Part shown: one piece after another, positions 43,413 through 52,076 of the stretch
How positions within the stretch are numbered: the stretch's first letter is position 1
Layout of the letters: each line of letters opens with the position of its first letter
Source of the DNA: Bacillota bacterium
GTDB lineage: Bacteria; Bacillota; Clostridia; Christensenellales; Pumilibacteraceae
Reading direction: 5' to 3'
DNA: 64,000 nt
NCBI GenBank assembly: GCA_009777485.1
Contig: WRLT01000009.1
Coordinates: forward strand, 1-64,000
The notes under the pieces: generated by a model
Database searches by the model: none
Told to the model about the DNA's origin: nothing
The model's input: only the letters and a program-made list of their open reading frames with translations
Position numbers and translations under genes: made by a program

Positions 43413-45098
43413 TTGCAAAGAAAAATGAATCAAGAAGAACCTGCCCTTAAAGTAATATTTTTGGGCGGCGTGGGTGAAATCGGAAAAAATATGACGGCGT
43501 TAGAATACGGCGACGACATAATAATTATCGATTGCGGCGTAACATTTCCGGGCAGCGAAATGCCGGGCGTGGATTTAGTTATACCGGATGTAACGTATCT
43601 TGCGGCGAACCGCGAACGCGTTAAAGGAATCGTATTAACGCACGGACACGAAGACCACATAGGCGCGCTGCCGTATATTTTAAAAGAACTTAACGTGCCC
43701 GTATACGGAACGCGCATTACGCTTGCACTGCTAGAACCGAAATTGCGTGAGCATAAAATGTTTGATAATGTGCGGCTTAATTCGGTTCGTCCGCAAAGCG
43801 TTGTGTCGTTAGGGGCATATTTTAAGGTAGAGTTTGTAAACGTAAGCCATTCGGTAGCGGGCAGCTGTGCGCTTTCTATAACTACTCCTGTGGGCGTGGT
43901 GTTTCATTCGGGCGACTTTAAGGTAGATTTTACGCCGATAGCGGGCAATGTTATGGACTTACAGCGCATTGCGGAAATCGGTCAAAACGGCGTATTGCTT
44001 TTTATGTGTGAGTCCACAAACGCGGAGCGTCCCGGTTCGTCTATGAGCGAGTCCACCGTAGGCAGTTCGCTGAATAACATTTTTGCTGAAAATGCGGACA
44101 GGCGTATTTTTGTGGCGACGTTTGCCTCTAACATTCACCGATTGCAACAAATTATCGACCTTGCTGTTAAGTATAAGCGCAAGGTTGCTTTTTCGGGGCG
44201 CAGTATGTTAAACGTAGCCGAAGTAGCTACTAAAATAGGCGAACTCAAATACGAGGCGGGCGTAGTTGTCGATTTAGAACAAACTAAGGATATAGAGGAT
44301 AAAAATTTAGTTATTATAACTACCGGCAGTCAAGGCGAGCCGATGAGCGCGCTAACCCGCATGGCTAATAACGAATTTAATCAAATTAAGCTAGATTACA
44401 ACGATACGGTAATTATATCCGCCTCACCGATACCAGGCAACGAGCGCATGGTGTATAATGTAATAAACAATTTATACCGTTTAGGCGTGCGCGTTATATA
44501 CGAGCGGCTTGCAGAGGTGCACGTTTCGGGGCATGCCTGCCAGGACGAATTGCAACTCATGCACACCTTATTAAAGCCTAAATTTTTTATTCCCGTACAC
44601 GGCGAATTCCGTCATTTAAAAAAGCACGCCGAGCTTGCTATGAAAATGGGTACGCCGTCTTCTAACATTATTATTTGCGATATCGGCAACTGTGTTATGG
44701 TAACTAAAAAATCTATGCGCCTTTGCGATAATGTTACGGCGGGATATTTGTTGGTAGACGGCTTAGGCGTAGGCGATGTAGGCAGTTCGGTACTGCGCGA
44801 CCGAAAACATCTTTCTGAAGACGGATTGCTTTTGGTAGTAGTAGGAATAAACACCGCAAGCGGCGAGGTTACCGCGCTGGAAATTGTTTCGCGCGGCTTT
44901 ATGTATACTAAGGACGGCGACGATACGGTGGAGGCGGCAGAAAGCGAGGTATACAAAATTCTGTCTAACTACGACCTTAAAGGCGATATAGGCGATTGGA
45001 ATCCGCTTAAAAACACCGTGCGTAAAGAGCTTAAAAACTTTTTATACAAAAAAACGCGCCGCAACCCGATGATTTTAACGGTGGTTGTAGAAAATTAA
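43413..45098 (+). CDS. rnj: Ribonuclease J
   Basis: RNase J is a metallo-beta-lactamase ribonuclease with 5'-exo and endo activity in RNA turnover. Diagnostic motifs are LGGVGEIGKNM, THGHEDHIGALPY (the HxHxDH zinc motif), HSGDFK and HVSGHACQDEL. The TTG at 43413 is chosen because AGGAGG lies six bases upstream; this gives 561 residues. The ATG at 43425 is the alternative. The C-terminal domain is complete. Confidence 0.95.
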   Translation: MQRKMNQEEPALKVIFLGGVGEIGKNMTALEYGDDIIIIDCGVTFPGSEMPGVDLVIPDVTYLAANRERVKGIVLTHGHEDHIGALPYILKELNVPVYGTRITLALLEPKLREHKMFDNVRLNSVRPQSVVSLGAYFKVEFVNVSHSVAGSCALSITTPVGVVFHSGDFKVDFTPIAGNVMDLQRIAEIGQNGVLLFMCESTNAERPGSSMSESTVGSSLNNIFAENADRRIFVATFASNIHRLQQIIDLAVKYKRKVAFSGRSMLNVAEVATKIGELKYEAGVVVDLEQTKDIEDKNLVIITTGSQGEPMSALTRMANNEFNQIKLDYNDTVIISASPIPGNERMVYNVINNLYRLGVRVIYERLAEVHVSGHACQDELQLMHTLLKPKFFIPVHGEFRHLKKHAELAMKMGTPSSNIIICDIGNCVMVTKKSMRLCDNVTAGYLLVDGLGVGDVGSSVLRDRKHLSEDGLLLVVVGINTASGEVTALEIVSRGFMYTKDGDDTVEAAESEVYKILSNYDLKGDIGDWNPLKNTVRKELKNFLYKKTRRNPMILTVVVEN

Positions 45099-45152
45099 AT
45101 GAGTCAGTATTAAAATATCTGTGATTTTTACGTAAATAAAATTTTAATTTAG

Positions 45153-45181
45153 TCAAAATTCGACATCTTCCGTCATATAAT
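45153..45181 (+). promoter_or_regulatory. Candidate sigma-E-type promoter of sigK
   Basis: TCAAAATT (45153-45160), 13 bases, CATATAAT (45174-45181). The -10 matches the sigma-E consensus at 7 of 8 positions; the -35 is weaker. In known spore formers sigK is transcribed by sigma-E with SpoIIID. Confidence 0.45.
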
Positions 45182-45216
45182 GTACCGCATACCTAAAAAA
45201 GGCGGTACATTTTTTT
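45181..45216 (+). terminator. Terminator-like hairpin with U tract touching the sigK start
   Basis: TGTACCGC (45181-45188) pairs perfectly with GCGGTACA (45202-45209), followed by seven T and then directly the ATG of sigK at 45217. It would end read-through from the RNase J gene and leaves no ribosome binding site. Confidence 0.7.
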
Positions 45217-45912
45217 ATGATTTTTGAAAGCTTTGTTTCCTTTTTAAAAAAGGTTTTTTTCTTTACCGCTTATGTTAATTCAAAGGGTTCATTCCCCGAA
45301 CCTCTTAACGCCGCAGACGAAAAAAAGTATTTGCTTGCGGCAAAGGCAGGCGACAAATCCGCGCGCGAAATGTTGATTCGCCATAACCTCCGTTTAGTCG
45401 CGCACATTGTTAAAAAATATTCTAACGCAGGCGAGGCGGATGATTTGATTTCGGTGGGCAGTATAGGGCTTATTAAGGGTATTGAAACGTTTGAGTTGGG
45501 CAAGGGTTCACAGTTAGCTACCTATGCGGCTAAGTGCATCGACAACGAAATTCTTATGTACATACGTTCTAACAAAAAGCACCGTCAAAGCATTAGTTTG
45601 TCGGAATCTGTGGGTGTAGATAAAGACGGCAATGAAATTACGCTTATGGATATTATTCCGTTAAAAGAAGAAAGTATTTTTAAGCAAGTAGAAACGGGAA
45701 TTGTGTGGGAGAAGGTTTTGGTAGTAATCGACACCGCACTAACTAAGCGCGAAAAGGAAATCATTAAAAAGCGATACGGAATCGGGGGGATTAAGCCGCA
45801 AACACAGCTAGAAGTAGCAAACGAAATGGATATATCCCGCAGCTACGTTTCGCGCATAGAAAAAAAAGCAATTTTAAAAATATCAAAGGCTGTTACACAG
45901 CCTAAGAAATAA
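45217..45912 (+). CDS. sigK: Sporulation sigma factor sigma-K
   Basis: Sigma-K drives late mother-cell gene expression in sporulation. Region 2 (HNLRLVAHIVKKYSNAGEADDLISVGSIGLIKGIETFE, abridged here by name only) and region 4 (YVSRIEKKAILKI) are intact. Spacing and the SKGSFPEPL segment are typical of sigma-K. The first ~25 residues are hydrophobic (ESFVSFLKKVFFFTAYV), like a pro-sequence that anchors pro-sigma-K until it is cut by SpoIVFB. There is no skin-type insertion. The 231 residues are normal. Confidence 0.9.
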   Translation: MIFESFVSFLKKVFFFTAYVNSKGSFPEPLNAADEKKYLLAAKAGDKSAREMLIRHNLRLVAHIVKKYSNAGEADDLISVGSIGLIKGIETFELGKGSQLATYAAKCIDNEILMYIRSNKKHRQSISLSESVGVDKDGNEITLMDIIPLKEESIFKQVETGIVWEKVLVVIDTALTKREKEIIKKRYGIGGIKPQTQLEVANEMDISRSYVSRIEKKAILKISKAVTQPKK

Positions 45913-46109
45913 TGGTATTTACTGTAAACTTAAATTAAACAAATTATTAAAAATTAAATAAAGGGGTGTTAATCGGCTAAGTTTTTATTATAAATACTTG
46001 ATTTTTTAGTATAGGTATAGTAGAATTAGAAATATGGGTTGAGGGCAACCACCTTTGCTACTAAGACTACCTTTGTATTTTGGAATATAAATAATTCAAG
46101 AAGGTGAAA

Positions 46110-46562
46110 ATGATAAAGTTTAGAAATTCGAAACATTACGCAGCCGTTGCGATGCTTTTCATAAGTGGATTAGTAGTTTTTATGGTGCTTTTTGGGATAG
46201 TGGGTACGGCCATAACAGAAGATGAACCAAATTTAATCTTACCTTTAATCATTGGAGGCTTAGTGTTGATTGGAATATGGTTGCTTTATCTTTTTTTTAT
46301 ATTCGTTATAGGTAAAACAATAACGGTTGATGAAAATGAAATAACAATTAAAAGATTTGGAAAAACACGAAGAGTGATTAGAAAAGAAAACATTTGCGGC
46401 ATTACATATCACAAGCTTTATGCAGCAAATTTTATTTCCCCGCATCCAAACACGTGTGCACTGATAATTACGGTCAGAAATGAAAAAAGGCAAGATTTAT
46501 CAACATCATTAAAAGTGGTCAATGCAATGATTGCTCTTGACTATTTAATTGAAATTCTGTAA
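46110..46562 (+). CDS. Small membrane protein with PH-like C-terminal domain (1 of 3)
   Basis: Two membrane segments (~residues 9-32 and ~43-68) are followed by a beta-rich domain (ITVDENEITIKRFGKTRRVIRKENI) of the bacterial PH-like type. The ATG at 46110 is preceded by AAGGTGA. Upstream 46104 GTG is an alternative start two codons earlier. Function unknown. It forms a cluster with the next two genes. Confidence 0.7.
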   Translation: MIKFRNSKHYAAVAMLFISGLVVFMVLFGIVGTAITEDEPNLILPLIIGGLVLIGIWLLYLFFIFVIGKTITVDENEITIKRFGKTRRVIRKENICGITYHKLYAANFISPHPNTCALIITVRNEKRQDLSTSLKVVNAMIALDYLIEIL

Positions 46563-46574
46563 CAGTTTATTCAA

Positions 46575-46610
46575 ATTTAGCAGTAGGATTTCTTGGGACC
46601 GATGCTAAAT
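46575..46610 (+). repeat. 8-bp inverted repeat before the second PH-like gene
   Basis: ATTTAGCA (46575-46582) and TGCTAAAT (46603-46610) enclose 20 bases and end three bases before the AAGGAG ribosome binding site. It may form a hairpin that affects translation. Confidence 0.4.
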
Positions 46611-46624
46611 GCAAGGAGAAAAAA

Positions 46625-47236
46625 TTGAATGACACGAAAAAAAACAGCAAAGTCATTGCATCGCCCTTTTTAGCTTTTGGATATGTTTTTTATCTAGTGA
46701 TAGCGTTTGGAGTTTGGAGCTTTGTACTTACTGAATATTTAAGGCTTGGGGATAGCATCCAGATGAGGATTGTTTTAATTAGTTTTTCTAGTGTTGCGGC
46801 ACTTGCTTTATTAACAGTAATTCTTCTTACCCCCCGTGCATTTGCTATAATTGAAATATCCGAAAAAGGTATCAAGCGTTCATTATTTGCAGTATTTAAA
46901 AAACGCGAGTTGCTATGGGAAGAAATAGTAGAGATACGGGCTTTTTGGCAGGTTGGAGTTTGGTTGTTTGCAAGTAAATCGTGCTTAGAAAACATTAATT
47001 ACAACAAATTAATAAAGCATAAAGATGCCATTCAAATAACATTTTCAGCAAAAGCGTTAAAAGCTATCCGAAAATACTATACGACACCAATTATTAATTT
47101 AAGCGAAGAAGATGAAATAAAGATATTAGATATTAAGAAACCGAACGAAGCGGAGAAGTCTAACGAAGCACCTGTTCAAAAACCTTTAAGAGAACAGCTT
47201 GAAGAAATGCGTCGAAATAAGATGGAAGAGCAATAA
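46625..47236 (+). CDS. Small membrane protein with PH-like domain (2 of 3)
   Basis: Two membrane segments (~15-36 and ~47-70) are followed by a beta-rich PH-like domain (IIEISEKGIKRSLFAVFKKRELLWEEIVEI) and a charged C-terminal tail (~165-203). The start is TTG at 46625, six bases after AAGGAG. Function unknown. Same architecture as its two neighbours, with low direct identity. Confidence 0.65.
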   Translation: MNDTKKNSKVIASPFLAFGYVFYLVIAFGVWSFVLTEYLRLGDSIQMRIVLISFSSVAALALLTVILLTPRAFAIIEISEKGIKRSLFAVFKKRELLWEEIVEIRAFWQVGVWLFASKSCLENINYNKLIKHKDAIQITFSAKALKAIRKYYTTPIINLSEEDEIKILDIKKPNEAEKSNEAPVQKPLREQLEEMRRNKMEEQ

Positions 47237-47259
47237 GAGAAAAAGGAATAAGATAATTT

Positions 47260-47820
47260 ATGAAAAAGAAAAAGAAACCAGTGAAATTTAAGTTTAAAAA
47301 ATGGGAAACTAGCTCAAAGCCTAGCTTTTGGCAGCAAAATCACCAACTGCGTATTTTCTTTTTATTTGGGATAGTGTTTTGCTTTGCAGTAACCCTTAGT
47401 ATGTGGGTAATGGCTGCTTTAGGTTTAACGGTAGCGAAAGGAACATATTCATTAGCGGTAGCCCTTTCTTTAGTAAGCCTAACTCTCCTTTTTGGTTGTT
47501 TGCGGTTTTTTTTCTTGCGGGTAATAGTCGATTTGCAAGCGCAAACCATAACCGTCAGAGGGTTTTTTGGAGTAGTAACTCAATGTAAAATATCCGAAAT
47601 AGAAAAAATTTATGTGCAAGGAATGAATATGCTTGAAGCCAGAGCTCAATTAGCTATTGGAGGGTGGATAATAATCGAGGACACCGCCCGAACGATAAAA
47701 GACCCCAAAAACTTTTATAAGAAGGGTTGTTACGTTAAATTTATTTATACCGATAAGACGGAAAAGATAGTAAAGAAATTTTGGAAACATCCAATAAAGA
47801 CAGACGGAGAAATTTTTTAG
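47260..47820 (+). CDS. Small membrane protein with PH-like domain (3 of 3)
   Basis: A Lys-rich N terminus (MKKKKKPVKFKFKKWE) is followed by two membrane segments (~29-55 and ~62-88) and a beta-rich domain (VIVDLQAQTITVRGFFGVVTQ). The architecture is that of the two preceding genes. Function unknown. It is followed by the RNase P RNA gene. Confidence 0.65.
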   Translation: MKKKKKPVKFKFKKWETSSKPSFWQQNHQLRIFFLFGIVFCFAVTLSMWVMAALGLTVAKGTYSLAVALSLVSLTLLFGCLRFFFLRVIVDLQAQTITVRGFFGVVTQCKISEIEKIYVQGMNMLEARAQLAIGGWIIIEDTARTIKDPKNFYKKGCYVKFIYTDKTEKIVKKFWKHPIKTDGEIF

Positions 47821-47856
47821 GGCAATAAAGAAAGTTTATGAATTTACTGCTATCGC

Positions 47857-47885
47857 TTGCGGTTTTTTTTAAGGCGTGGTATAAT
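47857..47885 (+). promoter_or_regulatory. Promoter of rnpB
   Basis: TTGCGG (47857-47862), 17 bases, TATAAT (47880-47885). The RNA start is expected near 47890. Confidence 0.75.
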
Positions 47886-47889
47886 GATT

Positions 47890-48227
47890 GTGAGATGGAC
47901 AGACGGTTGCGATAGATTATCGAGGAAAGTCCGAACACCGTAGGACAAGAACGCCGGTTAACTGCCGGTAGAGGCGACTCTAAGGAAAGTGCAACAGAAA
48001 TAAACCGCCGAAGGGAAACTTTCGGTAAGGATGGAAAGGTGGGGTAAGAGCCCACCGCAACAGTGGCGACATTGTTGGCTCTGTAAACCCCGTTCGGTGC
48101 AAGGTTGGATTTAGCTTTAAAGGCAAGGGCTGTCCGCCCAAATCCTACGCCGCTTGACTTTGTTGGCAACAACTTAGCTAGACAGATAACCGTTTAATAC
48201 AAAATTCGGCTTACAGTCCATACTCAC
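47890..48227 (+). ncRNA. rnpB: RNase P RNA
   Basis: RNase P RNA is the catalytic RNA that trims tRNA 5' ends. The universal core is visible: GAGGAAAGTCCGAACACC near 47922-47939 and, near the 3' end, CAGATAACCG and AATTCGGCTTACAG. The ends pair as helix P1 (GTGAGATGGA at 47890-47899 with TCCATACTCAC at 48217-48227). About 338 nucleotides. The boundaries are accurate to a few bases. Confidence 0.93.
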
Positions 48228-48268
48228 CAAAAACAGCACGGAAGTTAATTTCGTGCTTTTTGGTGTTC
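48228..48268 (+). terminator. Terminator of rnpB
   Basis: AGCACGGAA (48235-48243) pairs with TTTCGTGCT (48249-48257) around a short loop and is followed by TTTTT; outer CACCAAAAA and TTTTTGGTG extend the stem. Confidence 0.8.
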
Positions 48269-48315
48269 TTAGAAAAATTTTTTTACTTTGGTCAAAAATA
48301 TATGCTGTAAAACGG

Positions 48316-48344
48316 TTGACAAACGTGCGGATTAAGCATATAAT
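48316..48344 (+). promoter_or_regulatory. Promoter of the histidine operon
   Basis: TTGACA (48316-48321), 17 bases, TATAAT (48339-48344). The leader of about 27 bases contains CACT-N9-AGTG, a weak hairpin, and no clear ribosome binding site. No T-box or leader peptide is visible. Confidence 0.8.
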
Positions 48345-48377
48345 TACTTTATCACACTATTATGGTAAAGTGCTATT

Positions 48378-49571
48378 ATGAAAAAATTTAGACTGCCTTA
48401 CGGCGTACAAGATTATCTGCCGGAAGAATGCTATCAAAAAGAGCAATTAGAAAAAACGCTTGCGGGCGTATTTTACCGTGCGGGTTTTGAACGGGTAGAG
48501 ACGCCTGCGTTAGAGTATTACGATTTATACGACGGCGTGTTGGACGGCGGCAATTTTAATAAAATGTTTAAGATAACCGACAGTGACGGGAGCTTATTGG
48601 TTTTGCGTCCCGACATTACGCTGCAAATCAGCCGTATGGCGGCTACTAAATTATCTGCGGGCTTAAATAAACTTTACTATATAGAAAACAGCTACGAATT
48701 TTTGCCCGATTCGCAAGGGTCTAGTGCGCGTTCGCGCGAGTTTGCGCAAGTAGGGATAGAAATTGTGGGTAAGTCTGGTGCAGCAGGTGATACGGAAGCG
48801 GTTATCCTAGCCGTAGAGGCTTTACTTGCATGCGGATTAACGGATTTTTTAATTGATATCGGCCATGCGGATTATTTTAACGGCGTTGCGGCACAATTTG
48901 CGGTTTCACCTGCGGCAGCGGCGGAATTAAAGCGCATTATCAACAATAAAGACGCGGCAGGCTTTGATGCGCTGTTTACTCAATATAAAATTGCGCAAAA
49001 TGCGCGTGTGGTTTTTGAAAAAATGAGCACTCTGTACGGCGGCGCAGAGGTTTTGGACGTGGCGGCAAAATTAACCGATAACCCCGTTTCTTGCGCAGCC
49101 ATAGACGGTATGCGCGCTATACTAAATGCGGTAAAACTTTGCGGATACGAAAAATATGTTTCAGTGGATTTGGGGCTTTTAAAAAGCGGCTACTATACGG
49201 GGCTTGTTATGCGCGGTATTGCTAAGGATTTCGGCGCGTCTATATTAGACGGCGGCAGATACGATAATTTAGGCGGCGCGTTCGGCAAAAAATCAGAGGC
49301 GGTTGGTTTTGCGATAGGCACAAAACGACTGCTTAGCGCACTTGAAAGGCAAGTCAAGCCTGCCGCCTTGCCGCCGTGCGACGTTGCGTACATTCATGCG
49401 GGGGGATGTGTTTCTGCCGAGTTTGCATTTGTTAGTGCGCTTCGCAAAAAGGGTAAGCGCGTCATAAAACTGTTCTGCATGGATAAGGCAGAGTTAAAAG
49501 CGTATTGCAAACGTTTAAATATAAGCCGCGCCGTTATGTTTACGGAATCGGGCATAGAGGAGGTTTTATGA
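48378..49571 (+). CDS. hisZ: ATP phosphoribosyltransferase regulatory subunit HisZ
   Basis: HisZ resembles histidyl-tRNA synthetase but lacks its catalytic role; it complexes with short-form HisG. Motifs of the synthetase fold: LPYGVQDYLPEE, FKITDSDGSLLVLRPDIT, and the GGRYDNLGGAFGK segment. 397 residues. It starts the operon and overlaps hisG by four bases. Confidence 0.93.
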   Translation: MKKFRLPYGVQDYLPEECYQKEQLEKTLAGVFYRAGFERVETPALEYYDLYDGVLDGGNFNKMFKITDSDGSLLVLRPDITLQISRMAATKLSAGLNKLYYIENSYEFLPDSQGSSARSREFAQVGIEIVGKSGAAGDTEAVILAVEALLACGLTDFLIDIGHADYFNGVAAQFAVSPAAAAELKRIINNKDAAGFDALFTQYKIAQNARVVFEKMSTLYGGAEVLDVAAKLTDNPVSCAAIDGMRAILNAVKLCGYEKYVSVDLGLLKSGYYTGLVMRGIAKDFGASILDGGRYDNLGGAFGKKSEAVGFAIGTKRLLSALERQVKPAALPPCDVAYIHAGGCVSAEFAFVSALRKKGKRVIKLFCMDKAELKAYCKRLNISRAVMFTESGIEEVL

Positions 49572-50191
49572 TTACGATTGCGCTGGCAAAGGGGCGTCTT
49601 GCCGAACAAACTATCGAAATTCTAGAAAAAAGCGGCGTGGATTGTTCGCCGTTAAAAACGCAGACGCGCAAGCTGATTTTATCGGGAGTCAACAAGGATT
49701 TTCGTTTTATTATGGTAAAGCCCTCAGACGTTCCTACTTATGTAGAGCATGGTGCGGCAGATATCGGCGTGGCGGGTAAGGATACGCTGATGGAAGAAAA
49801 TAAAGATGTGTACGAGCTTGCCGACATTAAATCAGGTGCGTGCAGAATGTGCGTAGCAGGTTTTAAAGATAGCGGCGCGGGCTTTAACGGCAATTTACGT
49901 GTGGCTACTAAATATCCTAATATCGCAAAAGACTACTTTCATAAAAAAGGAATAGACGTTAATATTATTAAGCTGAATGGGTCGGTAGAGTTAGGGCCGA
50001 TTATCGGGCTTGCGGACGTGATTGTGGATTTAGTGGAAAGCGGCAAAACCTTAGAGGCAAACGGACTAGTCGTTATAGACGAAATATGTTCTGTATCCGC
50101 CCGTCTTATTGTAAACAAGGTCAGCTTAAAAACTAAACGAAAACAAATAGAACCGCTGATAGAAAGTATTAAAAAAGTTGTACAATTATAA
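49568..50191 (+). CDS. hisG: ATP phosphoribosyltransferase, short form HisG
   Basis: HisG joins ATP and PRPP in the first step of histidine synthesis. The start MITIALAKGRLAEQTIEIL and the motifs KPSDVPTYVEHGAADIGVAGKD and GLADVIVDLVESGKTL are diagnostic. From the ATG at 49568 it has 207 residues, the short form that needs HisZ. An upstream in-frame start within hisZ is rejected because GGAGG precedes this ATG. Confidence 0.95.
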   Translation: MITIALAKGRLAEQTIEILEKSGVDCSPLKTQTRKLILSGVNKDFRFIMVKPSDVPTYVEHGAADIGVAGKDTLMEENKDVYELADIKSGACRMCVAGFKDSGAGFNGNLRVATKYPNIAKDYFHKKGIDVNIIKLNGSVELGPIIGLADVIVDLVESGKTLEANGLVVIDEICSVSARLIVNKVSLKTKRKQIEPLIESIKKVVQL

Positions 50192-50201
50192 GGATATTAT
50201 T

Positions 50202-51473
50202 ATGCTACCGATAAAAAATTATATAGACGCTAAAAAGTGGCTTAAAGAACAAGGCTTAAAGCAGTTCAACTCCGACACCGTTACGCAAACCGTAAAGGAA
50301 ATTATTTTTAATGTGCGTCAAAACAAAGATGCCGCACTTTTTGCCTATACTAAGCAATTCGACGGCTGCGATATTAACGCGCAAAATATCCGCCTTACGC
50401 AAGAAGAAATCATAAATGCGGTTAAGCAAGTGCCTAGCAATATTCTTGCGGCAATGCGCAGGGCAAAAGACAACATCATAACCTATCATAAACGCCAACT
50501 CCCTAAAAATGATTTTACCGCCGATATGCAAACGGGCTTTATATACCGCCCCGTAACGCGCGCGGGAATTTATGTTCCTGGCGGCAAGGCGGCTTATCCC
50601 AGTTCGGTTTTAATGTGCGCGCTTCCCGCAGTAGTAGCGGGCGTACAAGAAATTGTTATGGTTACGCCTCCTGGTAAATACTTAAATCCGCTGACTATTG
50701 CGGCGGCTTACGAATGCGGCGTGCACGAGATTTACCGCGTGGGCGGCGCACAGGCAATAGCTGCGCTTGCATACGGCACCGAGTCTATTAAAAGGGTAGA
50801 CGTTATAACAGGGCCGGGAAACATCTATGTAACAACGGCTAAAAAAGAGGTTTACGGCAGCGTCGGCATAGATATGCTGGCAGGGCCTAGCGAGATTTTA
50901 ATTGTAGCGGACAATTCTGCAAATCCGGAATATGTTGCGGCGGACTTGTTAGGGCAAGCCGAGCATGACGAGCTGGCGCAAAGTATTTTACTAACCACCG
51001 ATAAACAATTAGCTTTAAAAGTGAATGACGAACTTATCAAGTGTTTAGAAAAATCGCCGCGCAAAGAGATTGCCCGCGTGTCGCTAAAAAACAACGGCGC
51101 AATAGTATTGTGTGAAAATTTAGAACAAACGGCAGAGCTTTGCAACCTCATAGCCCCCGAACACCTCGAAATATGTGTGACAGAGTATGAAAAATTGCTT
51201 AAAAAGGTTGTAAATGCGGGTGCAGTGTTTTTGGGCAACTATTCGCCCGAATCACTGGGCGACTATTATGCGGGTACGAACCACGTGCTGCCTACGGGCG
51301 GAACGGCGCGGTTTTCGTCGGGTTTGGGCGTTGACACCTATGTAAAGCGGATAGGTATTGTCAACTATTCAAGCAGAGAGTTAAAGGCGGCGGCAAACGA
51401 TATTATATTGCTAGCCGAAACCGAAGAGCTTTTCGCGCACGCAGAAAGTATAAAAGTAAGAATCAAAAAATAA
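50202..51473 (+). CDS. hisD: Histidinol dehydrogenase
   Basis: HisD oxidises histidinol to histidine in the last two steps. Motifs GIYVPGGKAAYPSSVLM, VITGPGNIYVTTAKKEV, IDMLAGPSEILIVAD, and GQAEHD are typical and include the zinc ligands. The ATG at 50202 (AAGGA upstream) gives 423 residues. Confidence 0.96.
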   Translation: MLPIKNYIDAKKWLKEQGLKQFNSDTVTQTVKEIIFNVRQNKDAALFAYTKQFDGCDINAQNIRLTQEEIINAVKQVPSNILAAMRRAKDNIITYHKRQLPKNDFTADMQTGFIYRPVTRAGIYVPGGKAAYPSSVLMCALPAVVAGVQEIVMVTPPGKYLNPLTIAAAYECGVHEIYRVGGAQAIAALAYGTESIKRVDVITGPGNIYVTTAKKEVYGSVGIDMLAGPSEILIVADNSANPEYVAADLLGQAEHDELAQSILLTTDKQLALKVNDELIKCLEKSPRKEIARVSLKNNGAIVLCENLEQTAELCNLIAPEHLEICVTEYEKLLKKVVNAGAVFLGNYSPESLGDYYAGTNHVLPTGGTARFSSGLGVDTYVKRIGIVNYSSRELKAAANDIILLAETEELFAHAESIKVRIKK

Positions 51474-51494
51474 CCGTAAGGAGAAAAATATTTT

Positions 51495-52076
51495 ATGAGA
51501 ATCGGAAAGGAAGAACGTAAAACGAAAGAAACCGATATATCGGTTGAGTGGTGCTTAGACGGCGGCGGTAAATGCGATATTAAAACGGGCCTAGGTTTTT
51601 TTGACCACATGCTAGAATTGTTTGCGGTGCATGGCCGCTTTGATTTAACCGTTAAATGCAAGGGCGACTTAAAGGTAGACGGTCATCACTCCGTAGAGGA
51701 CGTAGGTATAGTTTTGGGCAAGCTGTTGTACAAATTGCTGGGCGATAAAAAGGGTATCACGCGGTATGCCGCCGCGTGTATTCCGATGGACGAAAGCCTT
51801 GCACGCAGTGTAATAGACATAAGCGGCAGACCGTTTTTAGTGTTTAAGGGCGACTTTAAAGGCAAAATAGGCGATTTCGACGCCCAGCTGATTGAGGAGT
51901 TTTTCCGTGCGTTTGCCACATACGGCATGATTACCGCGCACATCGAAATACTGTACGGCCTTAACGCACACCACATGGCGGAGGCAGCGTTTAAATCGTT
52001 TGCACGCGCGCTTAAAGACGCCGTAGCGGTTACGGGAAGCGGCAGTGTGCTGAGTTCTAAGGGTGTACTGGAATGA
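51495..52076 (+). CDS. hisB: Imidazoleglycerol-phosphate dehydratase
   Basis: HisB removes water from imidazole glycerol phosphate. Metal-binding repeats TGLGFFDHMLE and DGHHSVEDVGI, and HHMAEAAFKSFARAL are present. 193 residues, single-domain form. AAGGAG upstream. Overlaps hisA by four bases. Confidence 0.96.
   Translation: MRIGKEERKTKETDISVEWCLDGGGKCDIKTGLGFFDHMLELFAVHGRFDLTVKCKGDLKVDGHHSVEDVGIVLGKLLYKLLGDKKGITRYAAACIPMDESLARSVIDISGRPFLVFKGDFKGKIGDFDAQLIEEFFRAFATYGMITAHIEILYGLNAHHMAEAAFKSFARALKDAVAVTGSGSVLSSKGVLE

Noticed and set aside
45217-45912. Sigma-E rather than sigma-K
   Set aside because: There is no spoIIGA upstream, and the SKGSFPEPL segment and overall spacing fit sigma-K better; some uncertainty remains.
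48345-48377. A T-box riboswitch or leader peptide for the his operon
   Set aside because: The leader is about 27 bases, far too short, and holds no run of His codons.
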